Assembly: GCA_937873135.1 (NCBI GenBank)
Contig: CALMVQ010000158.1
Span: 1 to 57,802, forward strand
Source: an uncultured Scytonema sp.
Lineage (GTDB): Bacteria; Cyanobacteriota; Cyanobacteriia; Cyanobacteriales; Nostocaceae
DNA length: 57,802 bases
Direction: 5' to 3'
Position 1 is the stretch's first letter, and the number at the start of each line of letters is the position of its first letter. The notes below the pieces were generated by a model. The model saw only the letters and a list, made by a program, of their open reading frames with translations. It ran no database searches and was not told the DNA's origin. Below are positions 1-8,572 of the stretch, in pieces. Position numbers and translations under genes: made by a program.

Positions 1-9
1 TATATCTTG

Positions 10-80
10 TTTTTTTTTATTTTTTTTTAATAGATTGGTTTGGTTCATTTATTTTAGTTTTTTTTTTTATTTTTTTTAAT
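10..80. repeat. T-tract direct repeat beside the CRISPR array
   Basis: Two near-identical T-rich blocks (about nine to eleven T, one A, eight or nine T, then AAT) lie at 10-31 and 58-80, separated by a short mixed-sequence stretch. The second block directly abuts the first CRISPR repeat. On the presumed transcribed strand these would be A-rich tracts past the distal end of the array. No gene is visible here, and no role can be assigned. Confidence 0.5.
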
Positions 81-81
81 T

Positions 82-342
82 GTTTCCAACTAATCCGATT
101 TAACCCAATCGGTAGGGTTGTGGCAAGCAAATGATGTTATTTGTTCTATAGAGCCGCCCGTTTCCAACTAATCCGATTTAACCCAATCGGTAGGTGTTAT
201 TAATAAGCAATCAGATGATTTAATTATCAAAGTTTCCAACTAATCCGATTTAACCCAATCGGTAGGGTGTCCATCCATTTGGCTTAGCTGAGTAGTATCT
301 TGCTGTGTTTCCAACTAATCCGATTTAACCCAATCGGTAGGG
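82..342 (-). CRISPR. CRISPR mini-array, four 36-bp repeats and three spacers
   Basis: Four copies of a 36-bp repeat start at 82, 160, 232 and 307. On the plus strand the repeat begins GTTTCCAACTAATCC and ends CAATCGGTAGGG; the copy at 160 ends in T instead of G. Spacers are 42, 36 and 39 bp. The repeat contains an inverted CCGATT/AATCGG stem. Read on the minus strand it ends GTTGGAAAC, resembling the GAAAC-type 3' handles of many cyanobacterial repeats, so transcription from the right is inferred. No cas gene is in the window, so the subtype is not assignable; any partner would lie left of the window or act in trans. Confidence 0.93.
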
Positions 343-540
343 AGCTTCCATCTTAACCCTGATGCTGTAAGGCGTCTAGAGGCGGTTTGCGAGGGGGTCA
401 AATTTTCAAGTCGCAAATGGTAAAAAGTTAGTTGTAAAAATCGCCCAAAGTCTTACAGGTGAAAGTAGCGAGGCGGTTGACGAAACAAACAGGTTTTCAG
501 CCATTGCTGTACCCCCTCGCATTCACCTATTTTAATGTCA
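343..540 (-). promoter_or_regulatory. Probable CRISPR leader
   Basis: This gene-free stretch adjoins the repeat end that would be leader-proximal if the array is read on the minus strand. It carries a widely spaced inverted repeat, GCGAGGGGGT at 389-398 and ACCCCCTCGC at 511-520, and a GGCGTCTAGAGGCGGTTTGC block that looks like leader sequence beside other cyanobacterial arrays, as far as memory serves. Leader function is inference from position and repeat orientation. No promoter was assigned base by base. Confidence 0.5.
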
Positions 541-562
541 CTCTAAAAAACGATAGAACACA

Positions 563-671
563 ACTTACGCAAAAATAGCCTTGTAGAAACGTGCCATGGC
601 GCGTCTCTACTTAATTTATTGAACCGCTCCTGAGCTAAGATTGCTCCTGTATTAGTAGAGTTCGCGTAAGT
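563..671. mobile_element. MITE-like element with ACTTACGC terminal inverted repeats
   Basis: Terminal inverted repeats ACTTACGC (563-570) and GCGTAAGT (664-671) bound about 109 bp of non-coding DNA. Inside is a 28-bp palindrome (583-610) centred on GCCATGGC whose arms, GTAGAAACG and CGTCTCTAC, differ at one position. This is the form of a miniature inverted-repeat element. No transposase is encoded and no target duplication was recognised. The rest of the 540-829 gap shows nothing else. Confidence 0.5.
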
Positions 672-829
672 CCTATAGAGAAGAAATGGCAGAAAAAATC
701 AAACCACTCAATGAGTCTTTTTGCTTGCAACCAAATATCTTCTACAGAACGAGTATAGAAGTAGTTTAATATTAAAGTGCGGCAAGAATCCATGCTCTCA
801 TAAGTGGTAAAATTTGAGTAACGCTCATC

Positions 830-1366
830 ATGATGTCAGTTGCAACGACCCCGTTAGCCGAGTTTCTCTCTCAACCCAATATTGAGGCTTCCCCCGCATG
901 GGAGTTAATTAATGGGAAAGCGCTGCAAAAATCGATGCCAACCCTTTTTCACTCGCGGCTACAACGTAATTTAGTCAATTATATAAATCGTCATACTGAG
1001 GAGTTTGAAGCCGTGCAAGAACTGCGTTGTATTGTAGCTCCTTACTCCCCAGTACCAGATATTTCTGTCATTGCCTGCGATCGCCTTGACAATGAAGATG
1101 GACCCCTAGAGGGAGCGCCAGACTGGTTAATTGAAATTCGCTCTCCCGACCAAAGCACCCTAGACTTACAGAACAAAATTCTCCACTGTCTTAGCAATGG
1201 AACGCAACTAGCTTGGCTAATAGATATAACTCGCCAACAGGTTTGGGTATGGCTTGGAGATGACCTACCCCTCGTTTGTTCCGCAGAAGACATTTTACCA
1301 ACTTTAGGCGAGTTACCTGAGCTTACAGTCAAGGCGGTGATGGCTATGACTCGCAGGCACAGCTGA
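830..1366 (+). CDS. Uma2 family (DUF820) endonuclease-like protein
   Basis: The 178-residue protein has the Uma2/DUF820 layout, a PD-(D/E)XK-type nuclease fold found in many copies in cyanobacteria. Family landmarks visible are WELINGK near residue 24, the VPDISVIA strand near 73, and PDWLIEIRSPDQS near 96, where the aspartate and glutamate of the active site are expected. These are followed by a helix with K and the AWLID strand. Two adjacent ATG codons could start it (830 or 833). The biological role of the family is unsettled; many members sit in defence or mobile contexts, as here between a CRISPR array and a Dnd locus. It stands alone with no obvious operon partner. Confidence 0.85.
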   Translation: MMSVATTPLAEFLSQPNIEASPAWELINGKALQKSMPTLFHSRLQRNLVNYINRHTEEFEAVQELRCIVAPYSPVPDISVIACDRLDNEDGPLEGAPDWLIEIRSPDQSTLDLQNKILHCLSNGTQLAWLIDITRQQVWVWLGDDLPLVCSAEDILPTLGELPELTVKAVMAMTRRHS

Positions 1367-1468
1367 ATAGAAAGGCAAAAATTAGGTTTAAATTACCTCG
1401 TCTACAGATCCGAGATGAAAATCAACAGGTATGGTAAAGCTAAAATCCTTACTCTAAGAGAGATACAA

Positions 1469-2221
1469 TTACTTTTCAACGTAGGATTGCAATCCGACCG
1501 TGACTGAAACAAATAATGAAGTCAAAATCAGCATAAATGCACAATAAAATGCCAGAGCAGATGTATGGTATTCATTAAGTAATAGTTCTCCACTCTTACT
1601 GAGTGTAGAGTCAGGTATAAAATTTGTAGAGATCATTCCTGTATAGTGCATCAATGAAATTGTGAAACCCATTAACAATGCTGGAAAAATTTTTCCGTGT
1701 TTTTCTATGCGACTTTGGCGTAAAAAGTTTAAATTAATATAATATCTCAGTGATAGATATGATGCCAAAAATGCAACGACGATAGATAATATAACCAGAA
1801 AATAATTATAGCTAATTCTTGCATGCATCATCATTGCTGCCATACCTGTATAATGCATCAACGATATGCTGCTCGCCAGAATTAAAGAACTTATTAACAA
1901 ACGCTTTTTAGAAGGAGGCTTCATTGTTTTGGAAATGAGCAGAGAAAATGCTACGCCTGATCCAAGTGCCGCCGGTAAAATCGATAAAATAGTGATGAAA
2001 ATGTCATAATTTACCTCTTCTGTTGTTGTGAAAGCTTTCATTCCTATAAAGTGCATTGTCCAAATCGTAAGACCCATCAATATGCCCATGATTAATGCCG
2101 TAAATCTAGCATCATTTTCTTTTTGGGTAAACGAAGGCAAAAAAGCCAGTACAGCATAGGAACCAATTATTGCCATAAGGACTGAGAGCGCAACAAAGTT
2201 GAGATTGTAAGAGATTTGCAT
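1469..2221 (-). CDS. MHYT-domain integral membrane sensor, stand-alone
   Basis: This hydrophobic 250-residue protein has about seven membrane segments. It carries the repeated signature of the MHYT sensor domain: MHFIGMKAF in the first third, MHYTGMAAM in the middle and MHYTGMIS in the last third. The Met and His residues are proposed in the literature to bind a metal, possibly copper, and to sense a diatomic gas. Most MHYT proteins carry a cytoplasmic GGDEF, EAL or kinase output domain; this one ends after the last membrane helix, so output would need a partner. No such partner is adjacent. Confidence 0.88.
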   Translation of the reverse strand: MQISYNLNFVALSVLMAIIGSYAVLAFLPSFTQKENDARFTALIMGILMGLTIWTMHFIGMKAFTTTEEVNYDIFITILSILPAALGSGVAFSLLISKTMKPPSKKRLLISSLILASSISLMHYTGMAAMMMHARISYNYFLVILSIVVAFLASYLSLRYYINLNFLRQSRIEKHGKIFPALLMGFTISLMHYTGMISTNFIPDSTLSKSGELLLNEYHTSALAFYCAFMLILTSLFVSVTVGLQSYVEK

Positions 2222-2805
2222 TCTTTTTTACCTGAAAAAGTAGGTATAGGCTCAATAATCAGGGTTAATACATACCCCTGTCAAGGTGCTAATAACCAGA
2301 TAATAATTCCATGATTTCTCACCAACTATAAAAGAATGGGATTTAAAAACTACTAAAATGTATAGACGGTAGGCATTTCAGCAATTATTAACTATGACGG
2401 AGCAAACATAGCCAACCTGTCACAAGATCCAAAGTAGCCTGCAAAACCCTTAAACTACATGGTTTTTCACAATTAAAAATGTTTTTCGTGAGTTCGCTAT
2501 GAACGCAGGGCGATAAAACCCAAGCAGAGATGGCAAAACTTTGAGACGCTCAAGTTAGCAATTGCCTTGGGCGAGCTTCGCGCTCCTCGCTCGTCGTCGG
2601 TCAGGTAGGCGCGTGCGATCGCTTTTAAACTCGACTGTGTGTTGGGATAGTGCTTGTCATTCTGCCATTTCATAAGTTACTTATATTCGCAAGACATAAT
2701 TGAGAAAAAACAATTTCTCATTCGTCTTTACCTCGTGCCTACCTTCATCGTGACTTGAAAGACTTCTGAAAATCTGTAAACGCAAAGGTGTGACAAAGAA
2801 GAGTT
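2222..2805. other. Intergenic gap downstream of dndD; no dndE seen
   Basis: No convincing gene was found on either strand. This is where dndE would be expected in a canonical dndCDE order, but no basic small protein of DndE type could be read in any minus-strand frame. A GC-rich stretch around 2570-2620 with repeated GAGCG/CTCGC words resembles dispersed cyanobacterial intergenic repeats. Confidence 0.6.
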
Positions 2806-4797
2806 TTACCAAAAATACCCTGGTTCGATATTTGTTTGGCGGGTAGAAGAATCGTACTTTAGTAAGTATTCGCGGGCGATCGCTTCGTTTTGCCGTAATG
2901 TTTGCACTTCCTTTTCGCCAATTTCGGTGTCGGTAGATAGCAGAATCACCTGATGACTGGCACTGGGGAAATAACGTTCAACTAAGTTGCTGCGGTGGGA
3001 GGAATCTAAACGTCCCAAAGGAGTATCAATTGCCACTGGTAAGCGGTATCCGGAAACACGGGCTAATCCCCAGAGGAAGGCGATCGCTAAGAGTTGTTTC
3101 TCGCCTGCGGAAAGGCGATGCTTTGCAACAGGTAGAGATTGTAAGTCATACAAGGATAGGCTAAAGTTATGAGTGTCTATTGCTACACGATGCACTAAAT
3201 CAGATTTGTGCAGAAGATAGCGGAAACATTCTGTGACTTCCACTTCTAACTTATTAAGTTTTTTCAGGGTAAGGCGTTTACGAAAAAGTTTGAGTGTTTC
3301 TTGGACTTTAGCAGATGCGGTAATTATGTGTTCTTTGTTATAGCGCTCAATAGTTTGCTCGCCATATTGTTGTAAATCTTTTTTTGACTTTTCAATTGCT
3401 GCGGTCAATTCAATCACACGACGTTGGGCTGTTAAATTTGCTGCTTTCGCTTCAGCTACTTGATTTTGTGCTTGTCTGAGTGTATTCTCTAGCTTTTGAT
3501 ATGTTTCTGGTGAGGCGGCAGTCTGCAATTGTCTTTCTAATGTATCAATTTCTTCTTGCTTGTTGTTTAAAAGTTCTATTTCCTTTTGGACAGCTATTCT
3601 TGCTGTTTCTAAGGAATAACTATTAATCTTATTAAGTAAATTGATGTTTTCTGCATCTGCTAATAACCATATTTCTTCTTTCTCTAGTTCAATCGCTCTA
3701 TTTTCTTCATGAATCAAAAACTTGATTTTGTCTAACTGTTCTTCTAAAATACCCAGTTGTGCAATCTTATCAACTAAGCGTTTATCTCGTTCTTGCAGTA
3801 TATCTAGTGCTAATTTTGTCTGTTGACGGTAAATTTCTTTTTCGGCTGTGTTTTGTACTTGAGAAAGTAAAGGTTGAATCAACGCTAATGGTAAAACATC
3901 AGCCGCTAAATCACACATGTAGGCGCGAACTGACTCTATTTCCGCAGTTTTTTGCGTTTTCTGCTTTTCTAACTGACTGCGATCGCCTGCAATTTTACCA
4001 CCTTCGGAAATGAATTTATCTAATGCTTTTGAAGATTGAGACTCGGCTTCTTTGAGCTTTTCTTGTAGAGACGTAACTACTTTTATTTCGACATTATATT
4101 GCTCTTGCTCGTGTCGTAACTTCTGTTCAATTTCCTCAAGGTTTGCTAAGTCTTTTGTATCAACCAGTTCCTTGCGTTTGCGGTTCACTAAAATTTCTAT
4201 ATCATCTGCTAAACGTTCTGCTAATTCTAATCCTAAAAGCCCACTAATGGCGTCCACAACAATCTGTGGCGGTATTTCCTGTTCTGCTAATTCTTTTACT
4301 TGTTCCCCATCAAAGAGAAATAAGTTAGAAATTCCTAAGGGTAGTATATTTTCAATATATTCATCCCAAATACTAACTAATGAGTCAATCCCCCATGTTT
4401 TATCTTCTTCACTAAAAATTCCTAAACTGTCTTTACCATCTTTTGGGTTTTTTGACCAGGTTCTGACTATTCTATATTTGACGGGTTGGGCGTTTTCAAT
4501 GTGTTCAAAAGCCAATTCAATCTGAGTTTTTTCAAATGGTTGAGTATGACTATTGACGCATTGCTTTAAAAAATTATCATAACTCAAATTACCACGGGTA
4601 GAACATTGGGCGCGATGTCCGTAAAGCGCCAGGCGAATCGCATCCATTAATGTTGTTTTCCCTCCTCCGTTCATCCCTCCTAGGAGGATAATGGGGCGAT
4701 CGCTATTCTCTCGTGGATCAAGATTGATGACTTGACGACCACTGTAAGGACCAAAGTTTTGCAGTACGAGTTCAAGAAATATCACTGTATGTAACAA
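2806..4797 (-). CDS. dndD: DNA sulfur modification protein DndD, SMC/Rad50-like ATPase
   Basis: DndD is the ATPase of the DNA phosphorothioation complex, thought to supply conformational or nicking energy while DndC delivers sulfur. This 663-residue protein has a Walker A (GGMNGGGKTT, residues 40-49), a long coiled coil over roughly residues 190-500, an ABC signature LSAGEK at 562-567, and Walker B ending in D591 (LPVAIDTPLG). The tail ending GYFW matches the end of DndD as I know the family. It lies downstream of dndC on the same strand with a 245-bp gap, longer than usual for the operon. No dndE follows. An SbcC/RecF-like ATPase is the alternative, but the dndC neighbour makes DndD the better call. 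Confidence 0.93.
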   Translation of the reverse strand: MLHTVIFLELVLQNFGPYSGRQVINLDPRENSDRPIILLGGMNGGGKTTLMDAIRLALYGHRAQCSTRGNLSYDNFLKQCVNSHTQPFEKTQIELAFEHIENAQPVKYRIVRTWSKNPKDGKDSLGIFSEEDKTWGIDSLVSIWDEYIENILPLGISNLFLFDGEQVKELAEQEIPPQIVVDAISGLLGLELAERLADDIEILVNRKRKELVDTKDLANLEEIEQKLRHEQEQYNVEIKVVTSLQEKLKEAESQSSKALDKFISEGGKIAGDRSQLEKQKTQKTAEIESVRAYMCDLAADVLPLALIQPLLSQVQNTAEKEIYRQQTKLALDILQERDKRLVDKIAQLGILEEQLDKIKFLIHEENRAIELEKEEIWLLADAENINLLNKINSYSLETARIAVQKEIELLNNKQEEIDTLERQLQTAASPETYQKLENTLRQAQNQVAEAKAANLTAQRRVIELTAAIEKSKKDLQQYGEQTIERYNKEHIITASAKVQETLKLFRKRLTLKKLNKLEVEVTECFRYLLHKSDLVHRVAIDTHNFSLSLYDLQSLPVAKHRLSAGEKQLLAIAFLWGLARVSGYRLPVAIDTPLGRLDSSHRSNLVERYFPSASHQVILLSTDTEIGEKEVQTLRQNEAIAREYLLKYDSSTRQTNIEPGYFW

Positions 4798-4933
4798 ATA
4801 AATGTTGGATTTTTCATTTGCTATATGTCATTTTTCCCGTGTAAAAAACAAGTGCAAATGATTCTATTTATTTCTAACCACCAACTTGGTATCTTGTAGC
4901 GTTCCTCAATGAGTCGTGAAAATTATTTTGAAT

Positions 4934-4975
4934 GAACCGCCAAGACGCCAAGAACGCTGAGAAAAGAAAGAGAGA
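4934..4975. repeat. Purine-rich dispersed repeat between dndC and dndD
   Basis: A stretch beginning GAACCGCCAAGACGCCAAGA and continuing into GAAAAGAAAGAGAG resembles a short intergenic repeat common in Nostocales genomes. It lies in the gap between the two dnd genes and may explain that gap. Identification rests on recalled similarity only. Confidence 0.3.
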
Positions 4976-5042
4976 ATTTTACAAATGATGGGCGGGTTAC
5001 TATATATTTAGGTAGGGGTGTAAAATTAAAAAAGTTCCATGC

Positions 5043-6665
5043 CTATTTTTTGAATTTAATATTTTTCCAAGTTGACTGTTGGGGAGTGGATTCAACAGAT
5101 AAGTTATTTGGAGATTCTACAGTCAGCTGTTCTGTGGTAACATCTCCTAAGGTTAACTGTTTGACTTTTTCTACATCAATTTTATCAACAGCTTCTTTTA
5201 AATCTCTTTTCAAGTGAGCATTTTTGATCGCTTCCTCTCGAGAACGGGAACTCGTTTCAAAACATTTTTCTAATGCATCGTATATTCCCCGGCGCGACTT
5301 TTTATGATATTGATATTCAGTGTTCAAGAGTTTTGCCATGAGTTCTAAGTGCATGACATCATCATCACAGATTTCTTCTAGAACAACCCATTCATCGCTA
5401 CCAAGCAAGCTTTTTCCAGCATGAGGACGCGGGTCAATAAAAAGTTCGCCTGTTGCTTCCTGGTGAATCCGGGGTAAACTATCATCAAATTCGTGTTTTT
5501 CTTCTAACCAAATACGTCGAATTTCACTTAATTCTTCTGTAGTAATCAGGTTTATATCTTGCATATTTTCTGGGGAAGTCTGACGAATTTGTGTTTGCGC
5601 TTCCAAGACTCGTTTTAACCAATACTCGCGCCAATATTTAGTATAGGGACCTGGTATTGGTTCTACTGAGATTGCCCCATCGATATTACGCTCAAAGAGT
5701 TGGACATTTCCCCAGATACGTCGGAAGTCTCTTTTATCACGGTCATTTTCAATATCTAATTCATTCCGAAGACTCAGTAGTGGCTGCATCCATTCTTTTT
5801 CTTGGTCATTTTGGATCATCGCTTCCATTGATTTATCCTTACTCACCATTGTGCAAACCCAGCAGCCAAACCGAGAATCGCCACAACTTGGAGTGGAGGT
5901 ATCAACAACTAAAGGACATTCATTGTCTGCTGTCGCACCTCGGTACAGATTGAATAATTCTTTATTGCTGCGTCCCCAAGGATTTTCACACTGATTTAAG
6001 TAGATCCAAACATCATTGTTACTCCAGTCTTCAATAGGGCTGTAAATGAGAGAGTTGGGTAGACTGGCATTTGGACTGAGGCGATCGCGCACCCTACCAA
6101 TTTGATGTTTTTGCATGGTAGCAGCACGTTTGCTGCTTTCAGCTTTGCGAGTCCCCAAAACAAGAATTGTTTCGCCGTTTGCTCTCACCATCTCACGGAT
6201 GAAATGGTTAGCTGGATTGATTTTCAAGCGTTGAGTACACCAGCGAAACTGGTTACGCGGTGCTGGGTAGCCTTTGCCAATCAAGTTCACCCAAAATGTG
6301 TCTTGAACTACTGGTTGAAGCAAATGAGCTTCAATTGGTATTCCCTGATCCGTTGCTGCGGACTTCAGCGTTGAGATAGATTTACGAACCCAGGCAGAGA
6401 CGACAGGATTTTCTACCAGTGTGTCTGTTGTAATAACATGGATTGTTTTGGTTCGTTTTTCTGGAGCAAGAGTTGCGATCGCATTCCAGATCAGTTGCAA
6501 TACAGCGCTGGAATCTTTACCCCAAGAGACTCCTATAATCCAGGGGATCGCGTCTAAGCAATATAACTCTTGGATTTCAGTAGTCAGAGCTTGGATATCG
6601 TCCACCAACTCTCCCACAGTACGGACATGCTTAGTTTTGTTCTCTGGCTGATGTGCTGTAGCCAT
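5043..6665 (-). CDS. dndC: DNA sulfur modification protein DndC, PAPS reductase-like sulfurtransferase
   Basis: DndC is an ATP pyrophosphatase of the PAPS-reductase family that carries a 4Fe-4S cluster and takes part in putting sulfur into the DNA backbone. In this 540-residue protein the PP-loop SWGKDSS is at 47-53. Cysteines suited to the cluster are C143 (RWCTQRLK), C250, C261, C268 and C271 (FGCWVCTMV). The C-terminal third is acidic and probably a variable tail. It heads the minus-strand dndC-dndD pair and is divergent from the first DGQHR gene across a 143-bp shared promoter region. The dndA cysteine desulfurase that normally loads DndC is not in the window; a housekeeping IscS could serve. 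Confidence 0.95.
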   Translation of the reverse strand: MATAHQPENKTKHVRTVGELVDDIQALTTEIQELYCLDAIPWIIGVSWGKDSSAVLQLIWNAIATLAPEKRTKTIHVITTDTLVENPVVSAWVRKSISTLKSAATDQGIPIEAHLLQPVVQDTFWVNLIGKGYPAPRNQFRWCTQRLKINPANHFIREMVRANGETILVLGTRKAESSKRAATMQKHQIGRVRDRLSPNASLPNSLIYSPIEDWSNNDVWIYLNQCENPWGRSNKELFNLYRGATADNECPLVVDTSTPSCGDSRFGCWVCTMVSKDKSMEAMIQNDQEKEWMQPLLSLRNELDIENDRDKRDFRRIWGNVQLFERNIDGAISVEPIPGPYTKYWREYWLKRVLEAQTQIRQTSPENMQDINLITTEELSEIRRIWLEEKHEFDDSLPRIHQEATGELFIDPRPHAGKSLLGSDEWVVLEEICDDDVMHLELMAKLLNTEYQYHKKSRRGIYDALEKCFETSSRSREEAIKNAHLKRDLKEAVDKIDVEKVKQLTLGDVTTEQLTVESPNNLSVESTPQQSTWKNIKFKK

Positions 6666-6748
6666 TTCTCTCGTTCCTCTGAAAACACTGACTGCTATTC
6701 GCTCTTCTCATGTATACTGCAAAGCCAACCCTAGTATTGTCAACTTAT

Positions 6749-6800
6749 AGTTTTTAAAAACTTATCTGTATATGTTTATGATAAACGTTAAAGTTTTTAA
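6749..6800. promoter_or_regulatory. Palindromic operator-like elements in the divergent dnd promoter
   Basis: The 143-bp region between dndC and the divergent DGQHR gene contains a perfect 14-bp palindrome AGTTTTTAAAAACT (6749-6762). A second half-copy, AAGTTTTTAA, lies at 6791-6800, and GTTTA/TAAAC arms at 6774-6786 sit between them. Repeated identical half-sites between divergent genes suggest a shared operator. DndB-type proteins are reported to repress dnd operons, so one of the two DGQHR proteins could bind here; that link is inference. Confidence 0.45.
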
Positions 6801-6808
6801 CTCGTCAT

Positions 6809-8407
6809 ATGACACAAAGCGCATCTAACCCGAAGACAGATCACAAGAGCGAATACCTTTCAGAAGAAAACAGCGATCAACAGGTACTTGCCTCACTACT
6901 TGATAAATTGCTTGAGAAAAAGGATCGGATTCTCGTCCAGAAAACAGAGATGGGTGGTATCGAAGCTTATATAGGCTCTACCACTTTAGAGTGGTTTGCT
7001 TCACGGGTTCGCTTTGCATCTGCTTTACCTCTATTACAGCAAAAGTATAATCCAGAAACAGATAATGTGGAGATCGACGCGGAAAGTATTGATGAAATTC
7101 AGCAACGCCCCCTTGATTGGTCACGTCAACTACCTCTAGTACAGTATTTAGCAGCCCGGAGAAACCATAAGTTTCCACCTGTTCTCGTAGTGATTAATCA
7201 GCCTTGGGTAGATAATCTTAAAGCTACTGAGTGGGACGGTGAAGGACAATCTACAAAATCTACTACCGATTTTACGCCATTGGATAAAGATGGTAAATTC
7301 GGTATGCTCGACGTATCTGAGGAAAATGCGACCATTTATGCCCTAGATGGTCAACACCGATTGATGGGGGTGCAGGGACTGTTAGAATTGCTGAAAACTG
7401 GCAAACTTCAGCGTTACAAGAAGGATAAATCCCCGGATAACACCTTCATTACAGTAGAGGACTTAATTGAGCATTACCGAGTCGAGCCTGCTTACCTAGA
7501 AAGCTTGCCAAAGGAAAAAATTGGTATTGAATTCATCTGTGCTGTCGCAGCTGGAGAAACGCGCCTTCAGGCAAGGAGACGAGTGCGATCAATGTTTGTT
7601 CATGTTAACTTAATGGCTGAACCCTTAACCAAAGGTCAGATAGCACAACTTAATGAAGATGATGGATTTTCAATTGTCGCCAGAAAAATCGCCACTATCA
7701 ATCCACTTTTAGAACAGCGCCCTGATCGTCAACCTCGTGTTAATTGGAATAGTGCGACGGTTGCAGCAAAATCAACTGTTTTGACAACGCTACAAGCTCT
7801 CAAGGAAATGTCTGAGAGATACTTGGGGCAAAAGTTTCCTCACTGGAAACCTTTGGAAAAAGGTCTCATTCCCATGCGCCCAGAGCATGAAGAATTAGAA
7901 GAGGGTATTCAGGAATTTCACAAGCTCTTCGATTATTTAGCAACCTTATCAAGCTATAAAATTCTCGATTACGAGGATACGCCTATATTGCGACGGTTCA
8001 GCTTTGAGAAGGAAGGCGGTGAAGGAAATATACTTTTCCGTCCTGTTGGTCAAGTTGCATTAGCGCAAGCTCTCGGTACTTTGGTATTTAGAAATAGTTT
8101 CTCCCTAGAAAACATTTTTAAGAAGCTTCGTAAGTTCGACAGGGAAGGAGGTTTTCGAGGTATGGAATATCCAAAATCTATATGGTATGGAGTTTTGTAC
8201 GATCCAAACAAAAAGCGCGTGCAGGTTGCTGGACGTGATCTGGCAACGAGGTTATTAATATACATTTTGGGTGGTATTCAGGAGAATGTCGAACGTGCCA
8301 AACTCCGCAAGGATTTGGCTACAGCCAGAACTGTCGAAAATAAAACAATCGGTTTTGATGGTAACTTCGTCGAACCTCAGGAAGTCGGACTTCCACCGAT
8401 TCTGTAA
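6809..8407 (+). CDS. DGQHR-domain protein of the Dnd locus (large form)
   Basis: The 532-residue protein carries the DGQHR motif at 180-184 (ALDGQHRLMGVQG), the hallmark of the DndB/DGQHR superfamily. It is longer than typical DndB (about 360-400 residues) and only its motif region aligns by eye with the second DGQHR gene downstream. Further conserved-looking blocks are RRRVRSMFVHVNLMAEPLTKGQ near 255-280 and a long helical C-terminal half. It is first of two plus-strand genes transcribed away from dndC. A regulatory or modification-linked role is inferred from context; it could also be a separate DGQHR subfamily rather than DndB proper. Confidence 0.85.
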   Translation: MTQSASNPKTDHKSEYLSEENSDQQVLASLLDKLLEKKDRILVQKTEMGGIEAYIGSTTLEWFASRVRFASALPLLQQKYNPETDNVEIDAESIDEIQQRPLDWSRQLPLVQYLAARRNHKFPPVLVVINQPWVDNLKATEWDGEGQSTKSTTDFTPLDKDGKFGMLDVSEENATIYALDGQHRLMGVQGLLELLKTGKLQRYKKDKSPDNTFITVEDLIEHYRVEPAYLESLPKEKIGIEFICAVAAGETRLQARRRVRSMFVHVNLMAEPLTKGQIAQLNEDDGFSIVARKIATINPLLEQRPDRQPRVNWNSATVAAKSTVLTTLQALKEMSERYLGQKFPHWKPLEKGLIPMRPEHEELEEGIQEFHKLFDYLATLSSYKILDYEDTPILRRFSFEKEGGEGNILFRPVGQVALAQALGTLVFRNSFSLENIFKKLRKFDREGGFRGMEYPKSIWYGVLYDPNKKRVQVAGRDLATRLLIYILGGIQENVERAKLRKDLATARTVENKTIGFDGNFVEPQEVGLPPIL

Positions 8408-8572
8408 TTACTTTTGACAAATCTTAAAATCTAGTCCTTTGTATATTTTAGGTCGGGAACGTTTCAAGTATGGCAAACTAAATTTATTTGTTGACTTCCA
8501 GCTTTGTGGTTTTCACTGAGTACATTTAAGACAATGGTATCATATTATATTTGGTAGCATCTGCCAAATTGT

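Noticed and set aside
82-342. Reading the CRISPR array on the plus strand
   Set aside because: The repeat would then start GTTTCC and end GTAGGG; the minus reading ends GGAAAC like related cyanobacterial repeats, and the leader-like sequence is on the right. Direction remains inferred.
2222-2805. Possible dndE downstream of dndD
   Set aside because: No minus-strand frame gives a start, length and basic composition like DndE; only short stop-riddled frames are present.
4052-4525. 157-codon frame antisense to dndD
   Set aside because: Serine/cysteine-rich mirror of coiled-coil coding; the dndD frame has clear ATPase motifs.
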